Below are positions 47,980 through 56,751 of a stretch of 64,000 nucleotides of DNA, piece after piece. A model generated the notes under the pieces. The model saw only the letters and a list, made by a program, of their open reading frames with translations. It ran no database searches and was not told the origin of the DNA. The position numbers and the translations under genes are program-made. This DNA comes from Endosaccharibacter trunci (GTDB lineage Bacteria; Pseudomonadota; Alphaproteobacteria; Acetobacterales; Acetobacteraceae): the NCBI GenBank assembly GCA_024515975.1, contig JAMSKV010000001.1, positions 186,001 to 250,000 of the forward strand, written 5' to 3'. How positions within the stretch are numbered: the first letter of the stretch is position 1; the number at the start of each line of letters is the position of its first letter.

Positions 47980-48019
47980 TTCTCCAGGAACGGCCGGGTT
48001 GAACCATCCGAAGGGAGAA
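47980..48019 (+). promoter_or_regulatory. possible autoregulatory leader of rpsF
   Basis: TTCTCC at 47980-47985 pairs with GGAGAA at 48014-48019, which is the rpsF Shine-Dalgarno region, enclosing a GGTT/AACC mini-helix and an unpaired CCG before the 3' arm. S6:S18 complexes are known to repress their own mRNA by binding a leader structure with a CCG bulge; this layout resembles it, by eye only. Confidence 0.35.
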
Positions 48020-48022
48020 CCC

Positions 48023-48502
48023 ATGCCACTGTATGAAAGCGTGCTGATCGCACGTAACGACATCACCCAGGCTCAGGTCGACCTGATCGCCGACAACATC
48101 TCCGTTCTGGTCGAGAACGACGGTGGTTCGGTGAAGAAGCGGGAATATTGGGGCCTTCGCAGCCTCGCCTACCGCATCAAGAAGAACCGCAAGGGCCATT
48201 ACCTGCTGCTCGGCCTCGACGCCAAGCCGTCCTCCATCGCCGAGATGGAGCGCCAGCTGGGCCTGAACGAGGACGTGCTGCGCTTCCTGACGCTGCGCGT
48301 CGAGGCGATCGACGAGGCGCCGTCCGCGATCCTGAGCCGCAAGGGCGACGATCGTGAGCGCGGTTTCCGTGGTCCGAAGCCGGCCGGTCGCTTCGATAGC
48401 GGCCGCAAGCGCGGCTACGACGATCGCGAGGAGTTCCGCGCCCGTGGCGAGGATGGCGACCGCGCGCCGCGCGGTGGCCGTGAGATGGCCGAGGCGGAGT
48501 AA
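48023..48502 (+). CDS. rpsF: 30S ribosomal protein S6
   Basis: A 159-residue S6, which pairs with S18 on the 30S platform. The conserved fold spans residues 1-105 (YESVLIARNDITQAQVDLIAD, YWGLRSLAYRIKKNRKGHYLL, EDVLRFLTLRVE). The remaining about 50 residues form a basic and acidic Arg/Gly/Asp-rich tail absent from short S6 proteins (about 95-100), a type of extension seen in alphaproteobacteria. ATG at 48023 follows AAGGGAGA. First gene of the S6-S18-L9 operon. Confidence 0.95.
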   Translation: MPLYESVLIARNDITQAQVDLIADNISVLVENDGGSVKKREYWGLRSLAYRIKKNRKGHYLLLGLDAKPSSIAEMERQLGLNEDVLRFLTLRVEAIDEAPSAILSRKGDDRERGFRGPKPAGRFDSGRKRGYDDREEFRARGEDGDRAPRGGREMAEAE

Positions 48503-48508
48503 GCACCC

Positions 48509-48805
48509 ATGTCGCAGAGTCAGAACAACCAGGGTGCCGGCGAAGAAACCGGCCCGGCCGGCCGTCGCACCGCCGTGGGCGCCCGCCGCCCGTTCTACCG
48601 TCGCCGCAAGTCCTGCCCGTTCTCCGGCCCGAACGCGCCGAAGATCGACTACAAGGACGTGCGCCTGCTGAGCCGCTTCCTGAGCGAGCGCGGCAAGATC
48701 GTGCCGAGCCGCATCACCGCGGTGTCCGCGAAGAAGCAGCGCGAGCTGGCCAACGCCATCAAGCGCGCCCGCTTCCTGGCGCTGCTCCCCTACATCCTGA
48801 GCTGA
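48509..48805 (+). CDS. rpsR: 30S ribosomal protein S18
   Basis: A 98-residue S18. The core (about 30-98) has [67 protein letters not shown], which is the family consensus. About 22 extra N-terminal residues, rich in Gln, Asn and Gly, precede it. Starts 6 bases after rpsF. Binds 16S rRNA together with S6. Confidence 0.95.
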   Translation: MSQSQNNQGAGEETGPAGRRTAVGARRPFYRRRKSCPFSGPNAPKIDYKDVRLLSRFLSERGKIVPSRITAVSAKKQRELANAIKRARFLALLPYILS

Positions 48806-48818
48806 GGGAGCAGGAACC

Positions 48819-49391
48819 ATGTCCGCAACCGAAGTGATCCTGCTCCAGCGCGTCGAGAAGCTGGGCCAGATGGGCGAGATCGTGAAGGTGAAGCCGGGTT
48901 ATGCCCGCAACTACCTTCTGCCGCAGGGCAAGGCGATCCGCTCGAACGCCAACAACCGCGAGCGTTTCGAGCGCGAGCGCATCCAGCTCGAGGCGAACAA
49001 CCTCAAGCGTCGCGAGGAGGCCGAGCGTCTCGCCGAGCGCGTGAACGGCCTGACGGTCGTCATCATCCGCCAGGCCGGCGATAGCGGCAGCCTGTATGGC
49101 TCCGTGTCGCCGCGCGACATCGCCGCCGCGGCGGCCGAGAGCGGTCTGACCATCGACCGCTCGCAGGTGCAGCTTGCCCATCCGATCAAGACGCTCGGCC
49201 TGGCCGATGTCCGCGTGGTGCTGCATCCGGAAGTGACCATCCGCGTGGTCGCCAACGTCGCCCGTTCCGTCGAAGAGGCCGAGCGTCAGGCTCGCGGCGA
49301 GCGCATCGGCCGTGACGGCGATGACGAGGACGACCAGGACGCCGAGGCGATGTTCGACGCCGAGACGACCGAGGAAGACGAAACGGTCTGA
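48819..49391 (+). CDS. rplI: 50S ribosomal protein L9
   Basis: A 190-residue L9. The N-terminal domain ([34 protein letters not shown]) binds 23S rRNA, a long connecting helix follows, and the C-terminal domain has [15 protein letters not shown]. The last about 35 residues are strongly acidic (Asp/Glu-rich), beyond the usual 150-residue length. Last gene of the operon, 13 bases after rpsR, followed by a clear Rho-independent terminator. Confidence 0.95.
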   Translation: MSATEVILLQRVEKLGQMGEIVKVKPGYARNYLLPQGKAIRSNANNRERFERERIQLEANNLKRREEAERLAERVNGLTVVIIRQAGDSGSLYGSVSPRDIAAAAAESGLTIDRSQVQLAHPIKTLGLADVRVVLHPEVTIRVVANVARSVEEAERQARGERIGRDGDDEDDQDAEAMFDAETTEEDETV

Positions 49392-49420
49392 AGCGTCACG
49401 CTTCTGCCACAGTCGGGAAG

Positions 49421-49450
49421 GCCCGGAACCGCGAGGTTCCGGGCTTTTTT
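49421..49450 (+). terminator. Rho-independent terminator of the rpsF operon
   Basis: GCCCGGAACC, tetraloop GCGA, GGTTCCGGGC: a perfect 10-bp stem followed directly by six T residues, 30 bases after the rplI stop. The strongest terminator in the window. Confidence 0.95.
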
Positions 49451-49522
49451 CGTTCCGGCCGGTTTTTGACCGTCACTGCCGCGATACGCCATCCTGTCGG
49501 AGGGACTGACACGGAGGTTGCA

Positions 49523-50761
49523 GTGAACGTCTTGCTCGATCTTGTTCTCCGCCGCTTCATCCGGTGGGGCAGTCTGCAAGTCCGCTACTCCGACGGAACC
49601 GAGCGCCGCTACGGCGCGGGCCAGCCCTCCGTCGGCATCGCGCTCACGGACCCGTCGGTCGAGAAGGGATTGCTGCTCAACCCGGGTCTCGTTTTCGGCG
49701 AAGCCTACATGGATGGCGGGATCGTGCTGACGGACGGCACGCTCTACGATCTTCTGGACGTCTTCATGGTCGCGGCCATGCGTGGCGGTCATCCGGGCGC
49801 GGCACTCGCGTCGCGTCTGCGCGAGGCCAAGCGGCTCTGGACCCAGTACAATCCGGCACCGCGCGCGCGGCGCAATGTCGCGCACCACTACAATCTCAAC
49901 GGCCGGCTCTACAGCCTGTTCCTCGACAGCGACCGGCAATATTCCTGCGCCTATTTCCCACGCGGCGACGAGACGCTCGAAGAAGCGCAGGTGCTGAAGA
50001 AGCGGCATATCGCGTCCAAGCTGAAACTCGACAGGCCGGATCTCGATGTGCTGGATATTGGCTGCGGCTGGGGCGGCATGGCGCTTACCCTGGCGCGCGA
50101 TTACGGCGCCCGCGTCACCGGCATCACCCTGTCCACGGAACAGCTTTCTGCCGCCCGCGCCCGTGCGCGCGACGCCGGGCTGGAGGATCGCGTCCGCTTC
50201 GAACTGATGGACTATCGCTCGGTCGCCACGCGCTATGACCGCATCGTGTCGGTGGGCATGTTCGAGCATGTCGGCATCAGTCATTTCGACCGCTACTTCC
50301 GCACGATCCGCAATTGCCTGCGCGACGACGGCGTGGCGCTGGTGCATTCGATCGGCCGTCGCGACGGGCCGGGCGCCACCAATGCATGGCTGGACAAATA
50401 CATCTTTCCCGGCGGCTACTCGCCGGCACTGAGCGAGACCTTCGCCGCCGTGGAGCGCTCCGGCCTCTGGGTCACCGATTGCGAGATCCTGCGTCTGCAC
50501 TACGCCAAGACGATCGCCCATTGGCGCAGCCGCTTCGCCGCCAACCGCGACGTGATCGCCGGGCTCTACGACGAGCGCTTCTGCCGCATGTTCGAGCTCT
50601 ATCTCGCAGGATCCGAACTCGCTTTCCGCCGCCAGGGCCACATGAACTTTCAGCTTCAGCTCACGCGGGAGACGGAGACGGTTCCGCTGTCGCGCGATTA
50701 CATGCTCGAAGCCGAGCGCGAGGCAACTGCACGGGCCCAGGGAAGGATACTGCCTGGTTAG
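49523..50761 (+). CDS. cfa: cyclopropane-fatty-acyl-phospholipid synthase
   Basis: A 412-residue SAM-dependent enzyme that methylenates unsaturated membrane phospholipids, raising acid and solvent tolerance. GTG at 49523 is chosen because GGAGG lies 5 bases upstream. The N-terminal helical domain is followed by HHYNLNGRLYSLFLDSD, YSCAYF, the SAM motif VLDIGCGWGGMAL and MFEHVGISHFDRYF, then a C-terminal motif typical of Cfa. A TTGACC box at 49466 may be a -35, but the -10 is weak. Separated from the ribosomal operon by its terminator. Confidence 0.94.
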   Translation: MNVLLDLVLRRFIRWGSLQVRYSDGTERRYGAGQPSVGIALTDPSVEKGLLLNPGLVFGEAYMDGGIVLTDGTLYDLLDVFMVAAMRGGHPGAALASRLREAKRLWTQYNPAPRARRNVAHHYNLNGRLYSLFLDSDRQYSCAYFPRGDETLEEAQVLKKRHIASKLKLDRPDLDVLDIGCGWGGMALTLARDYGARVTGITLSTEQLSAARARARDAGLEDRVRFELMDYRSVATRYDRIVSVGMFEHVGISHFDRYFRTIRNCLRDDGVALVHSIGRRDGPGATNAWLDKYIFPGGYSPALSETFAAVERSGLWVTDCEILRLHYAKTIAHWRSRFAANRDVIAGLYDERFCRMFELYLAGSELAFRRQGHMNFQLQLTRETETVPLSRDYMLEAEREATARAQGRILPG

Positions 50762-50770
50762 TAAGAGAAT

Positions 50771-50886
50771 GTTCTTTCTTGAAAGAAAGAACCAAAGAAC
50801 TTCTATCCGTTTGGCTCAGCGCTCGCCGCGCACTCTCAACCAAACGGATAGAAGTCTTTTTGCTTCTTTTTCTTCAGAAAAAGAAG
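50771..50886. repeat. AT-rich nested hairpin element between cfa and fumC
   Basis: Three perfect inverted repeats in 116 bases: GTTCTTTC/GAAAGAAC (50771-50778, 50785-50792), a 16-bp pair at 50799-50814 and 50840-50855 with a 25-base loop, and CTTCTTTTTC/GAAAAAGAAG (50863-50872, 50877-50886). It lies between convergent genes and carries T-runs on both strands, so it can end transcription in both directions. Its composition differs sharply from its surroundings. The look is that of a repeated intergenic element of acetic acid bacteria, to be confirmed by genome search. Confidence 0.7.
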
Positions 50887-50888
50887 AA

Positions 50889-52346
50889 TCAGGCCCCCGC
50901 CACGCCGTGGCCGATCATGTCGGCCGGCACGACGATGCGGTCGAACGTGTCGGCGTCGATCTTTCCGGAGCGGAGCGCCGCGTCGCGCAGAGTGTCGCCG
51001 GTGGCGGCCGCATCTTCGGCGATATGCGCGGCATTCTGGTAGCCGATATGCGGCGCTAGCGCGGTCACCAGCATCAGGGAGCGGCCGATGCTGGCATCGA
51101 TGGCGTCGCGGTTCAGCTCCGTGCCTTCGACCGAATAGGTGCGGAACTTCTCCATCCCGTCTGCCAGGATGGTGGCGCCGTGCAGCACGTTGTTGATGAT
51201 GATCGGCCGCATCGCGTTCAGCTCGAAATTGCCCTGGCTGCCGGCGAACGCGACCGTGTTGTCCTCCCCGATCACCTGGATCGCGATCATCACGATCGCC
51301 TCGCACTGGGTCGGGTTCACCTTGCCCGGCATGATCGACGAGCCCGGCTCGTTGTCCGGCAGCTTCAGCTCGCCCAACCCGCAGCGCGGGCCGGAGGCCA
51401 GCCACCGCATGTCGTTGGCGATCTTCATCAGCGCCACGGCCAGGCCGCGCAGGGCGGCCGAGGCGCGCACCATCGCGTCGAGCGAGCCTTGCGCCATGAA
51501 CTTGTTGGGCGCGGTGACGAACGGCTTGCCGGTCAGCGCCGCGATCTGTTTCGCCACCTGTTCGGAGAAACCCTTCGGCGCGTTCAGCCCGGTGCCGACC
51601 GCCGTGCCGCCCAGGGCCAGCTCGTAGAGCCCTTCGCGCGAGCGCTCGATCTCTTTTTGCGCCGCGCGTAGCTGCGCCGCCCAGCCGGACCATTCCTGGC
51701 CGACCGAAAGCGGGACCGCGTCCTGGAGATGGGTACGGCCGGTCTTCACCACCCCCATCCAGCCTTCCGCCTTCCGCTCGATGCAGGCGGCGAGGCGGTC
51801 GAGTTCCGGCAGCAGGCGGCTGTCGATCAGCTCCACCGTGGCCACATGCATGGCGGCGGGAAAGCTGTCGTTGGAGGACTGGCTCTTGTTGACGTCGTCG
51901 TTGGGCCCGATCGGCTTCTGCGAGCCGAGTTCGCCGCCCAGGAGCTGGATCGCCCGGTTGGACAGCACCTCGTTGATGTTCATGTTGCTCTGGGTGCCGG
52001 ACCCGGTCTGCCACACGAACAAGGGGAAATGCGCGTCGAGTTTGCCGTCGATGGCCTCGTCGGCGGCGCGGATGATGGCGTCGGCCTTCCAGCCCGGCAG
52101 GCCGCCGATCTCGCGGTTCACCAGCGCGCAGGCCTTCTTCACCACCCCGTAGGCGCGATACAGCTCCACCGGCATCCGGTCGCGGCCGATGGAGAAGTGC
52201 TGGAGCGAGCGCTGCGTCTGCGCGCCCCAGTATCGGTCGGCCGGCACCTCGACTTCGCCCATCGAATCGAATTCGCGGCGCATGCCGGTCGCTTCGATGC
52301 CGACGGGCATGTCCCGCAGCACCGGGTGATCGTCTTGTCCGGCCAT
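50889..52346 (-). CDS. fumC: class II fumarate hydratase
   Basis: A 485-residue iron-free fumarase converting fumarate to malate in the TCA cycle. Motifs: SQSSNDSFPAAMHVA, the TGRTHLQDAVPLS block with His206, and the superfamily signature GSSIMPGKVNP (about 335-345). The ATG at 52346 has AGGAGG 6 bases upstream; longer frames are unconvincing. It follows mqo by 11 bases on the same strand, so its malate product would be oxidised by the co-expressed quinone-linked enzyme. Confidence 0.95.
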   Translation of the reverse strand: MAGQDDHPVLRDMPVGIEATGMRREFDSMGEVEVPADRYWGAQTQRSLQHFSIGRDRMPVELYRAYGVVKKACALVNREIGGLPGWKADAIIRAADEAIDGKLDAHFPLFVWQTGSGTQSNMNINEVLSNRAIQLLGGELGSQKPIGPNDDVNKSQSSNDSFPAAMHVATVELIDSRLLPELDRLAACIERKAEGWMGVVKTGRTHLQDAVPLSVGQEWSGWAAQLRAAQKEIERSREGLYELALGGTAVGTGLNAPKGFSEQVAKQIAALTGKPFVTAPNKFMAQGSLDAMVRASAALRGLAVALMKIANDMRWLASGPRCGLGELKLPDNEPGSSIMPGKVNPTQCEAIVMIAIQVIGEDNTVAFAGSQGNFELNAMRPIIINNVLHGATILADGMEKFRTYSVEGTELNRDAIDASIGRSLMLVTALAPHIGYQNAAHIAEDAAATGDTLRDAALRSGKIDADTFDRIVVPADMIGHGVAGA

Positions 52347-52357
52347 GTCGTTCCTCC

Positions 52358-53848
52358 TCAAACCGTCTGCAGGCCCAGCACGGGCGCCGTGTCGTCGCGG
52401 CTGCGCCGGCAGGCTTCCGCGTCCGTGCGAAGATCGATGCCGTAGGTTGGGATCACCTGCTTCAACCTGGGCAGCCAGGCTTGCTCTGTCAGCTTGTTCT
52501 TGAAGCATTTCTCCAGCAGCGACACCGCGATGAAGGCCGCGGTGGACGCGCCGGGCGACGCGCCCAGCAGAGCGACGATGGAATTATCCGCGTTGCCGAG
52601 AAGTTCGGTGCCGAACACCAGCTCGCCGCCGCCATGCCCGTCCGGCTTGATGATTTGCACGCGCTGCCCGGCGACCGCTTCCTTCCAGTCCGCCTCGTTC
52701 GCCTCGGGATAGAAGGCGCGCAGCGTGTCCAGGCGCTGGTGCGGCGTCTGCACCACCTGCCCGACCAGATATTCCTCCAGCCGGAAGGAATGCGCCGCCA
52801 CGTCGAGCAGCGGGCCGAGATTGCCGAGCCGGATCGACCGGAACAGGTCGAACACCGAGCCTTCCTTTAGGAACTTGGTGGAGAAGCCGGCATAGGGACC
52901 GAACAGCACCGAATGCGTGCCGTCCACCACGCGCATGTCGAGATGCGGCACCGACATGGGCGGCGAACCGTGCGCCGCCTTGCCGTAGACCTTCACATGA
53001 TGGCGCCTGGCCACCTCGGGATTGTCGCAGCGGAGCCAGACGCCGGAGACCGGGAAGCCGGCATAGCCATGCGCCTCGGGGATGCCGGATCGCTGGATCA
53101 GCGTCAGCGCCGCGCCGCCCGCGCCCACGAATACGAAGCCCGCGGACAAGGAGCGCGTCTCGCCCGTGGCGGCGTCGGTCGCGCGCACGGTCCAGCGTCC
53201 ATCCGTCTCGCGATGCAGCCCGTCGACCTCATGACGGTAGAAGACCGATGCCCCGCCGCTCTGGCTCAGATTCGCGAACAAGGCGTGGGTCAGCGCGCCA
53301 TAATCGACATCGGCGCCGGTCGCCATGCGCGTGGCGGCGACCGGCTCGTCCGGCTTGCGGCCCTGCATCATCAAAGGCGCCCATTCGGCGATGGTGGCCG
53401 GATCGTCGGTGAACTCCATGCCGGCAAAACAATGATGCGCGCTCATTTCCGCGTGGCGCTTGCGGAGAAAGGCGACGTCGTCGTGCCCGACCACGAAGCT
53501 CAGATGCGGGCAGGAGCGGATGAACGAGGCCGGGTCTGCGATCGCGCCGGTGCGGACCAGATGGGCCCAGAGCTGGCGTGACAGGTCGAACTCGACATTG
53601 ACCTCGAGCGCCTTGCTGATGTCGACAGAGCCGTCCGGCCGTTGGGGGGTGTAGTTCAGCTCGCAATTGGCGGCGTGGCCGGTGCCGGCATTGTTGTAGC
53701 CCTGCGAGCTTTCCTGGCCGCAATCCTCGAGACGCTCCAGCACGGCGATGCGCAAGTTCGGATCGAGCGCGTGCAGCAGGGTGCCGACGGTGGCGCTCAT
53801 GATGCCGGCGCCGATCAGGACGATATCGTATCGGTTCGAGTCGGGCAT
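52358..53848 (-). CDS. mqo: malate:quinone oxidoreductase
   Basis: A 496-residue FAD-dependent, membrane-associated enzyme that oxidises malate to oxaloacetate and reduces quinone. The FAD motif IVLIGAGIMSATVG is at residues 9-22, followed by VLERLEDCGQESSQGYNNAGTGHAANCELNYTP-type family sequence. ATG at 53848 with GAGGTG upstream. Quinone-linked malate oxidation replacing NAD malate dehydrogenase is typical of acetic acid bacteria. Lies 10 bases after the cupin gene and 11 before fumC, in one transcriptional unit. Confidence 0.95.
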   Translation of the reverse strand: MPDSNRYDIVLIGAGIMSATVGTLLHALDPNLRIAVLERLEDCGQESSQGYNNAGTGHAANCELNYTPQRPDGSVDISKALEVNVEFDLSRQLWAHLVRTGAIADPASFIRSCPHLSFVVGHDDVAFLRKRHAEMSAHHCFAGMEFTDDPATIAEWAPLMMQGRKPDEPVAATRMATGADVDYGALTHALFANLSQSGGASVFYRHEVDGLHRETDGRWTVRATDAATGETRSLSAGFVFVGAGGAALTLIQRSGIPEAHGYAGFPVSGVWLRCDNPEVARRHHVKVYGKAAHGSPPMSVPHLDMRVVDGTHSVLFGPYAGFSTKFLKEGSVFDLFRSIRLGNLGPLLDVAAHSFRLEEYLVGQVVQTPHQRLDTLRAFYPEANEADWKEAVAGQRVQIIKPDGHGGGELVFGTELLGNADNSIVALLGASPGASTAAFIAVSLLEKCFKNKLTEQAWLPRLKQVIPTYGIDLRTDAEACRRSRDDTAPVLGLQTV

Positions 53849-53858
53849 GACGGGCACC

Positions 53859-54245
53859 TCAGTTCTTCTGGAAGCGCAGTTCGGTGCCGTCCTTGTAGAC
53901 GACATAGGCGCGGCGCCAGGGCTCGTCGCCGATCAGCCGCCATTTATGGCCGGTGCCGCTATTGTCCTGGGCCAGCAGCACGTCGCCGGGACGGATGGTG
54001 AAGGTGGCGCCGCTCTTGGTCTCGAACTCGAGCGTGCCGGACAGCGTGAGCACGTAGCGCGGTATCGGGTCCTGGTGCCATTCGAAGGAGCCGCCCGATG
54101 CGGTTTCGCGGAAGGAGATCTCGACCGCTGCGCTGGGCTGGCCGATGAAGTCGCCGCGCTCGCCCTCGTCCAGCGCGATCCGGCCTTCCTCGAACAGGGA
54201 ATTGCCGTCCTCGCCGGTCCACATCCTGACGCACCGGATCGCCAT
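53859..54245 (-). CDS. cupin domain-containing protein
   Basis: A 128-residue single-domain cupin. The first metal motif region reads GGSFEWHQDPIPRYVLTLSGTLEFET and the second GDVLLAQDNSGTGHKW, a beta-barrel with a reduced set of ligands (one His in each motif). Ligand unknown; small cupins bind metals, sugars or organic acids. It is the first gene of the cupin-mqo-fumC unit, and the AT-rich 234-base region upstream should contain the promoter. A role sensing or modifying a TCA-cycle acid is conceivable but unproven. Confidence 0.82.
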   Translation of the reverse strand: MAIRCVRMWTGEDGNSLFEEGRIALDEGERGDFIGQPSAAVEISFRETASGGSFEWHQDPIPRYVLTLSGTLEFETKSGATFTIRPGDVLLAQDNSGTGHKWRLIGDEPWRRAYVVYKDGTELRFQKN

Positions 54246-54479
54246 GCCGCCTCTCCGCCATTCCGGTGCCGAGATGTCGGACAGCAGTGTCCGTTGCCGG
54301 CTGATTTGCCGGCTGCACCACGCGGCTATGAACCTTCCACCGCGGGACTGGTTCCCTGTCAGGAAGAAAAAGAAACGCCTGATTCTTATCTATGCCAAGT
54401 GCAATAACCAAATTCGAACATTCAGAACGTATTGAGTTCTTTCTCAAGTACAAACATCTTTTTTCTATTTCCAGAGTAG
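54246..54479. other. AT-rich spacer between rsmA and the cupin gene
   Basis: No coding frame is convincing. The stretch from about 54360 to 54479 is much poorer in GC than its neighbours and contains TTGAG/CTCAA (54432-54436, 54443-54447) plus T-runs, resembling pieces of the hairpin element at 50771-50886 (shared TTCTTTTTCTTC-like run). The promoter of the cupin-mqo-fumC unit should lie here on the minus strand. Confidence 0.45.
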
Positions 54480-55313
54480 CTAAAGCAGCCGGGCCAGCCG
54501 GTCGAATTCGGCCACGGTCAGCGTTTCCGCGCGTCGCTGGCCGTCGATCCCGGCGCGGTCGAGCAAGGCCTCGCCGCCGAGGCTCTTCAGCGATCCGCGC
54601 AGCATCTTGCGTCGCTGTCCGAAGGCGGCTGCGGTGAGGCGCTCCATGGCCGAGAACAAATCGGGCGGCGGCTGTTCGGCGTGCGGGCGCAAGCCGACCA
54701 CGGCGGAGAAGACCTTGGGCGGCGGCGAGAACGCGCCGGGCGGGATCCGCGTGAGCAGGGCGGTGTCGCAGCACCATTGCGACAGCACGGCCAGGCGGCC
54801 GTAATGGTCGCTATCCGGCGCGGCGACGATGCGCTCGGCCACCTCGAGCTGGAACATCAGCGTCAGCCGCTCCCAATCCGAGGCGCGGCGCAGCCAGCCG
54901 ATCAGAAGCGGCGTGCCGACATTATAGGGCAGGTTGGCGATGATCTGGCGCGGCGCGGGACAGAGCGTGGCGAGGTCGAGCCGTGTCGCGTCGGCCTGCA
55001 CCAGACGCAGGCGGTCCGGCTGCCCATCGGCCGCCATCGCGTCGCGCAGCGCCTCGATCACCAGAACGGCGCGCTCGTCGACCTCCACCGCGGAGACGGT
55101 TTCGGCCGGCGTTTCCAGCAGGGCGCGGGTGAGGCCGCCCGGGCCGGGACCGACCTCCACCACATGCCGACCGCGCAGGTCGCCGGCCAGGGCGGCGATG
55201 CGGGCGATCAGCGCCGGATCGAGCAGGAAGTGCTGTCCGAGCGATTTGCGCGCATCGAGCCCGTGTTCGGCGATCACCTCGCGCAGGCTGGGCAGGCCGC
55301 GCGGCAGCGTCAT
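54480..55313 (-). CDS. rsmA: 16S rRNA dimethyladenosine transferase
   Basis: A 277-residue methyltransferase that dimethylates two adjacent adenines near the 3' end of 16S rRNA, a late step in 30S maturation. The start SLGQHFLLDPALI, SAM motif VVEVGPGPGGLT (about 51-62), and the catalytic motif NLPYNVGTPL are diagnostic. Located 13 bases after surA in the lpt-surA-rsmA unit. In E. coli pdxA sits between surA and rsmA; it is absent here. Confidence 0.95.
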   Translation of the reverse strand: MTLPRGLPSLREVIAEHGLDARKSLGQHFLLDPALIARIAALAGDLRGRHVVEVGPGPGGLTRALLETPAETVSAVEVDERAVLVIEALRDAMAADGQPDRLRLVQADATRLDLATLCPAPRQIIANLPYNVGTPLLIGWLRRASDWERLTLMFQLEVAERIVAAPDSDHYGRLAVLSQWCCDTALLTRIPPGAFSPPPKVFSAVVGLRPHAEQPPPDLFSAMERLTAAAFGQRRKMLRGSLKSLGGEALLDRAGIDGQRRAETLTVAEFDRLARLL

Positions 55314-55326
55314 CGGGGCGGCGCGC

Positions 55327-56733
55327 TCAGGAAGGCTGCCGCATGTCGATGACGGCCTTGCGGTGAAGGTCGCGGTTGAGCTGGCGCGAGACCAGCTCGA
55401 CGCGCTCGTTCAGGAGCTGGTCGGCGATGGCCTCGGTGTTGAGATCGGCGCGGTTCTTCTCGCTGCGCGAGCAGACCATGATCACGTCGATGCCGTCGCC
55501 GGAGACGAGCGGATGGCTGGCCTGGTTCACAGGCAGGTTGGTCAGCACGTTGGCCATCTGCGGATTCAGGCGATCCAGCTCGACCGAGCCCGGATTGCCG
55601 GGACGCTTCTCGCCGAACGTCTTGTTGGCGGCCTCGATGGCGGCGCAGTCATGCGCGGTCTTGGCCAGGGTGGTGGCCTGCTGCAGCGCCTGTTCCTGCT
55701 GCGGCGTGGGCGCCTGCGGATTGAGCGGGCTGGTGAACGGAATGAAGGCCTGTCGCAGATCGAGCACGGTGGTCATGTCCTTGCCCACCTCCCTGCGTCC
55801 GGCGAGGGTGATGATGTCATAGCCGCCGGCGACCCGGATCGGGTTGCTGATGGCGCCCACCGGCATGGTCTTGGCGAGAGCCACCACCTCGGGATCGAGC
55901 GTATCGGCGCGCACCCATCCGAGCGCGCCGCCTTCGAGGGCGGTCTGGCTCTGGCTGAACTGGGCCGCGACGATCGGGAAGGGGGCGCCGGCGCGAAGCT
56001 GCTGGATCACGGTATCGGCGAATTTGAGCGCTTCGGCACTGTTCTTGGGATCTTCGACCGGCACGAAGATTTCGCTGATGTTGAATTCGGGCTGGCCGAT
56101 CTCGCTCTTGGTGGCGGCGATGCGCTGGCGGATATCGGCGGACGAGATGCGGGCGCGGTCGCCGAGCTGCTGGCGCAGCACGCCGGTCCAGGCGAGCTGG
56201 ACGCGGATCTGGTCGATCAGCGTGGTCATGGAGACGCCGTCCGCGGCGAGCTTGTCACGCAGCGCGTTGGGCGGCATGCCGTTGCGCTTCTCGATGTCCT
56301 CGATGGCGCTGGCGATCTGCGCCAGAGGGACGTTGATGTGGCGCTGCTGGATCTCCTGCATGCGCAGCTTCTCGTCGATGAGCTGGCGCGTGATCTGCGG
56401 GCGCAGGCGCTCCTGGACCTCGGCGTTCATCGGCAGGCCGGTGGAGAGCGAGAACAGGCGGGCGCGATCGTCCACGTCGCGCTTGGTGATGATCTGGCCG
56501 TTCACCACCGCGACGATCTGGTCTTCGTCGGCCGGTGCCGCGGGCGAGGCGGCGGCCTTGGCAGCGTGATCGTGCTTGTGGCGATGCGCCGTGACGCCGG
56601 CCGGCGCGGCCGCCTGGGCCATCGCCGCTCCGGAGTCGAGCTGGGCGGCGAGCAGGGCGGCGAGGCCCACGGCCGCGCAGAGCCGCGAGCGCAGCTTATG
56701 GCCGTTGGAACGAAGGGCGCGCCTGGAGCTCAT
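55327..56733 (-). CDS. surA: SurA-like periplasmic chaperone / peptidyl-prolyl isomerase
   Basis: A 468-residue chaperone for outer-membrane proteins. A signal peptide (about 1-40) is followed by a short His-rich linker (HRHKHDH), then the SurA N-terminal domain (about 70-180, with IVAVVNGQIITKRDVDDRARL) and a PpiC domain (about 210-310, with ISEIFVPVEDP, ALGWVRADTLDPEV and GYDIITLAGRR). Lies between lptD and rsmA as in most proteobacteria. The His-rich stretch might bind metal and is unusual for the family. Confidence 0.9.
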   Translation of the reverse strand: MSSRRALRSNGHKLRSRLCAAVGLAALLAAQLDSGAAMAQAAAPAGVTAHRHKHDHAAKAAASPAAPADEDQIVAVVNGQIITKRDVDDRARLFSLSTGLPMNAEVQERLRPQITRQLIDEKLRMQEIQQRHINVPLAQIASAIEDIEKRNGMPPNALRDKLAADGVSMTTLIDQIRVQLAWTGVLRQQLGDRARISSADIRQRIAATKSEIGQPEFNISEIFVPVEDPKNSAEALKFADTVIQQLRAGAPFPIVAAQFSQSQTALEGGALGWVRADTLDPEVVALAKTMPVGAISNPIRVAGGYDIITLAGRREVGKDMTTVLDLRQAFIPFTSPLNPQAPTPQQEQALQQATTLAKTAHDCAAIEAANKTFGEKRPGNPGSVELDRLNPQMANVLTNLPVNQASHPLVSGDGIDVIMVCSRSEKNRADLNTEAIADQLLNERVELVSRQLNRDLHRKAVIDMRQPS

Positions 56734-56751
56734 GATCGGTTCCTGGAAACT

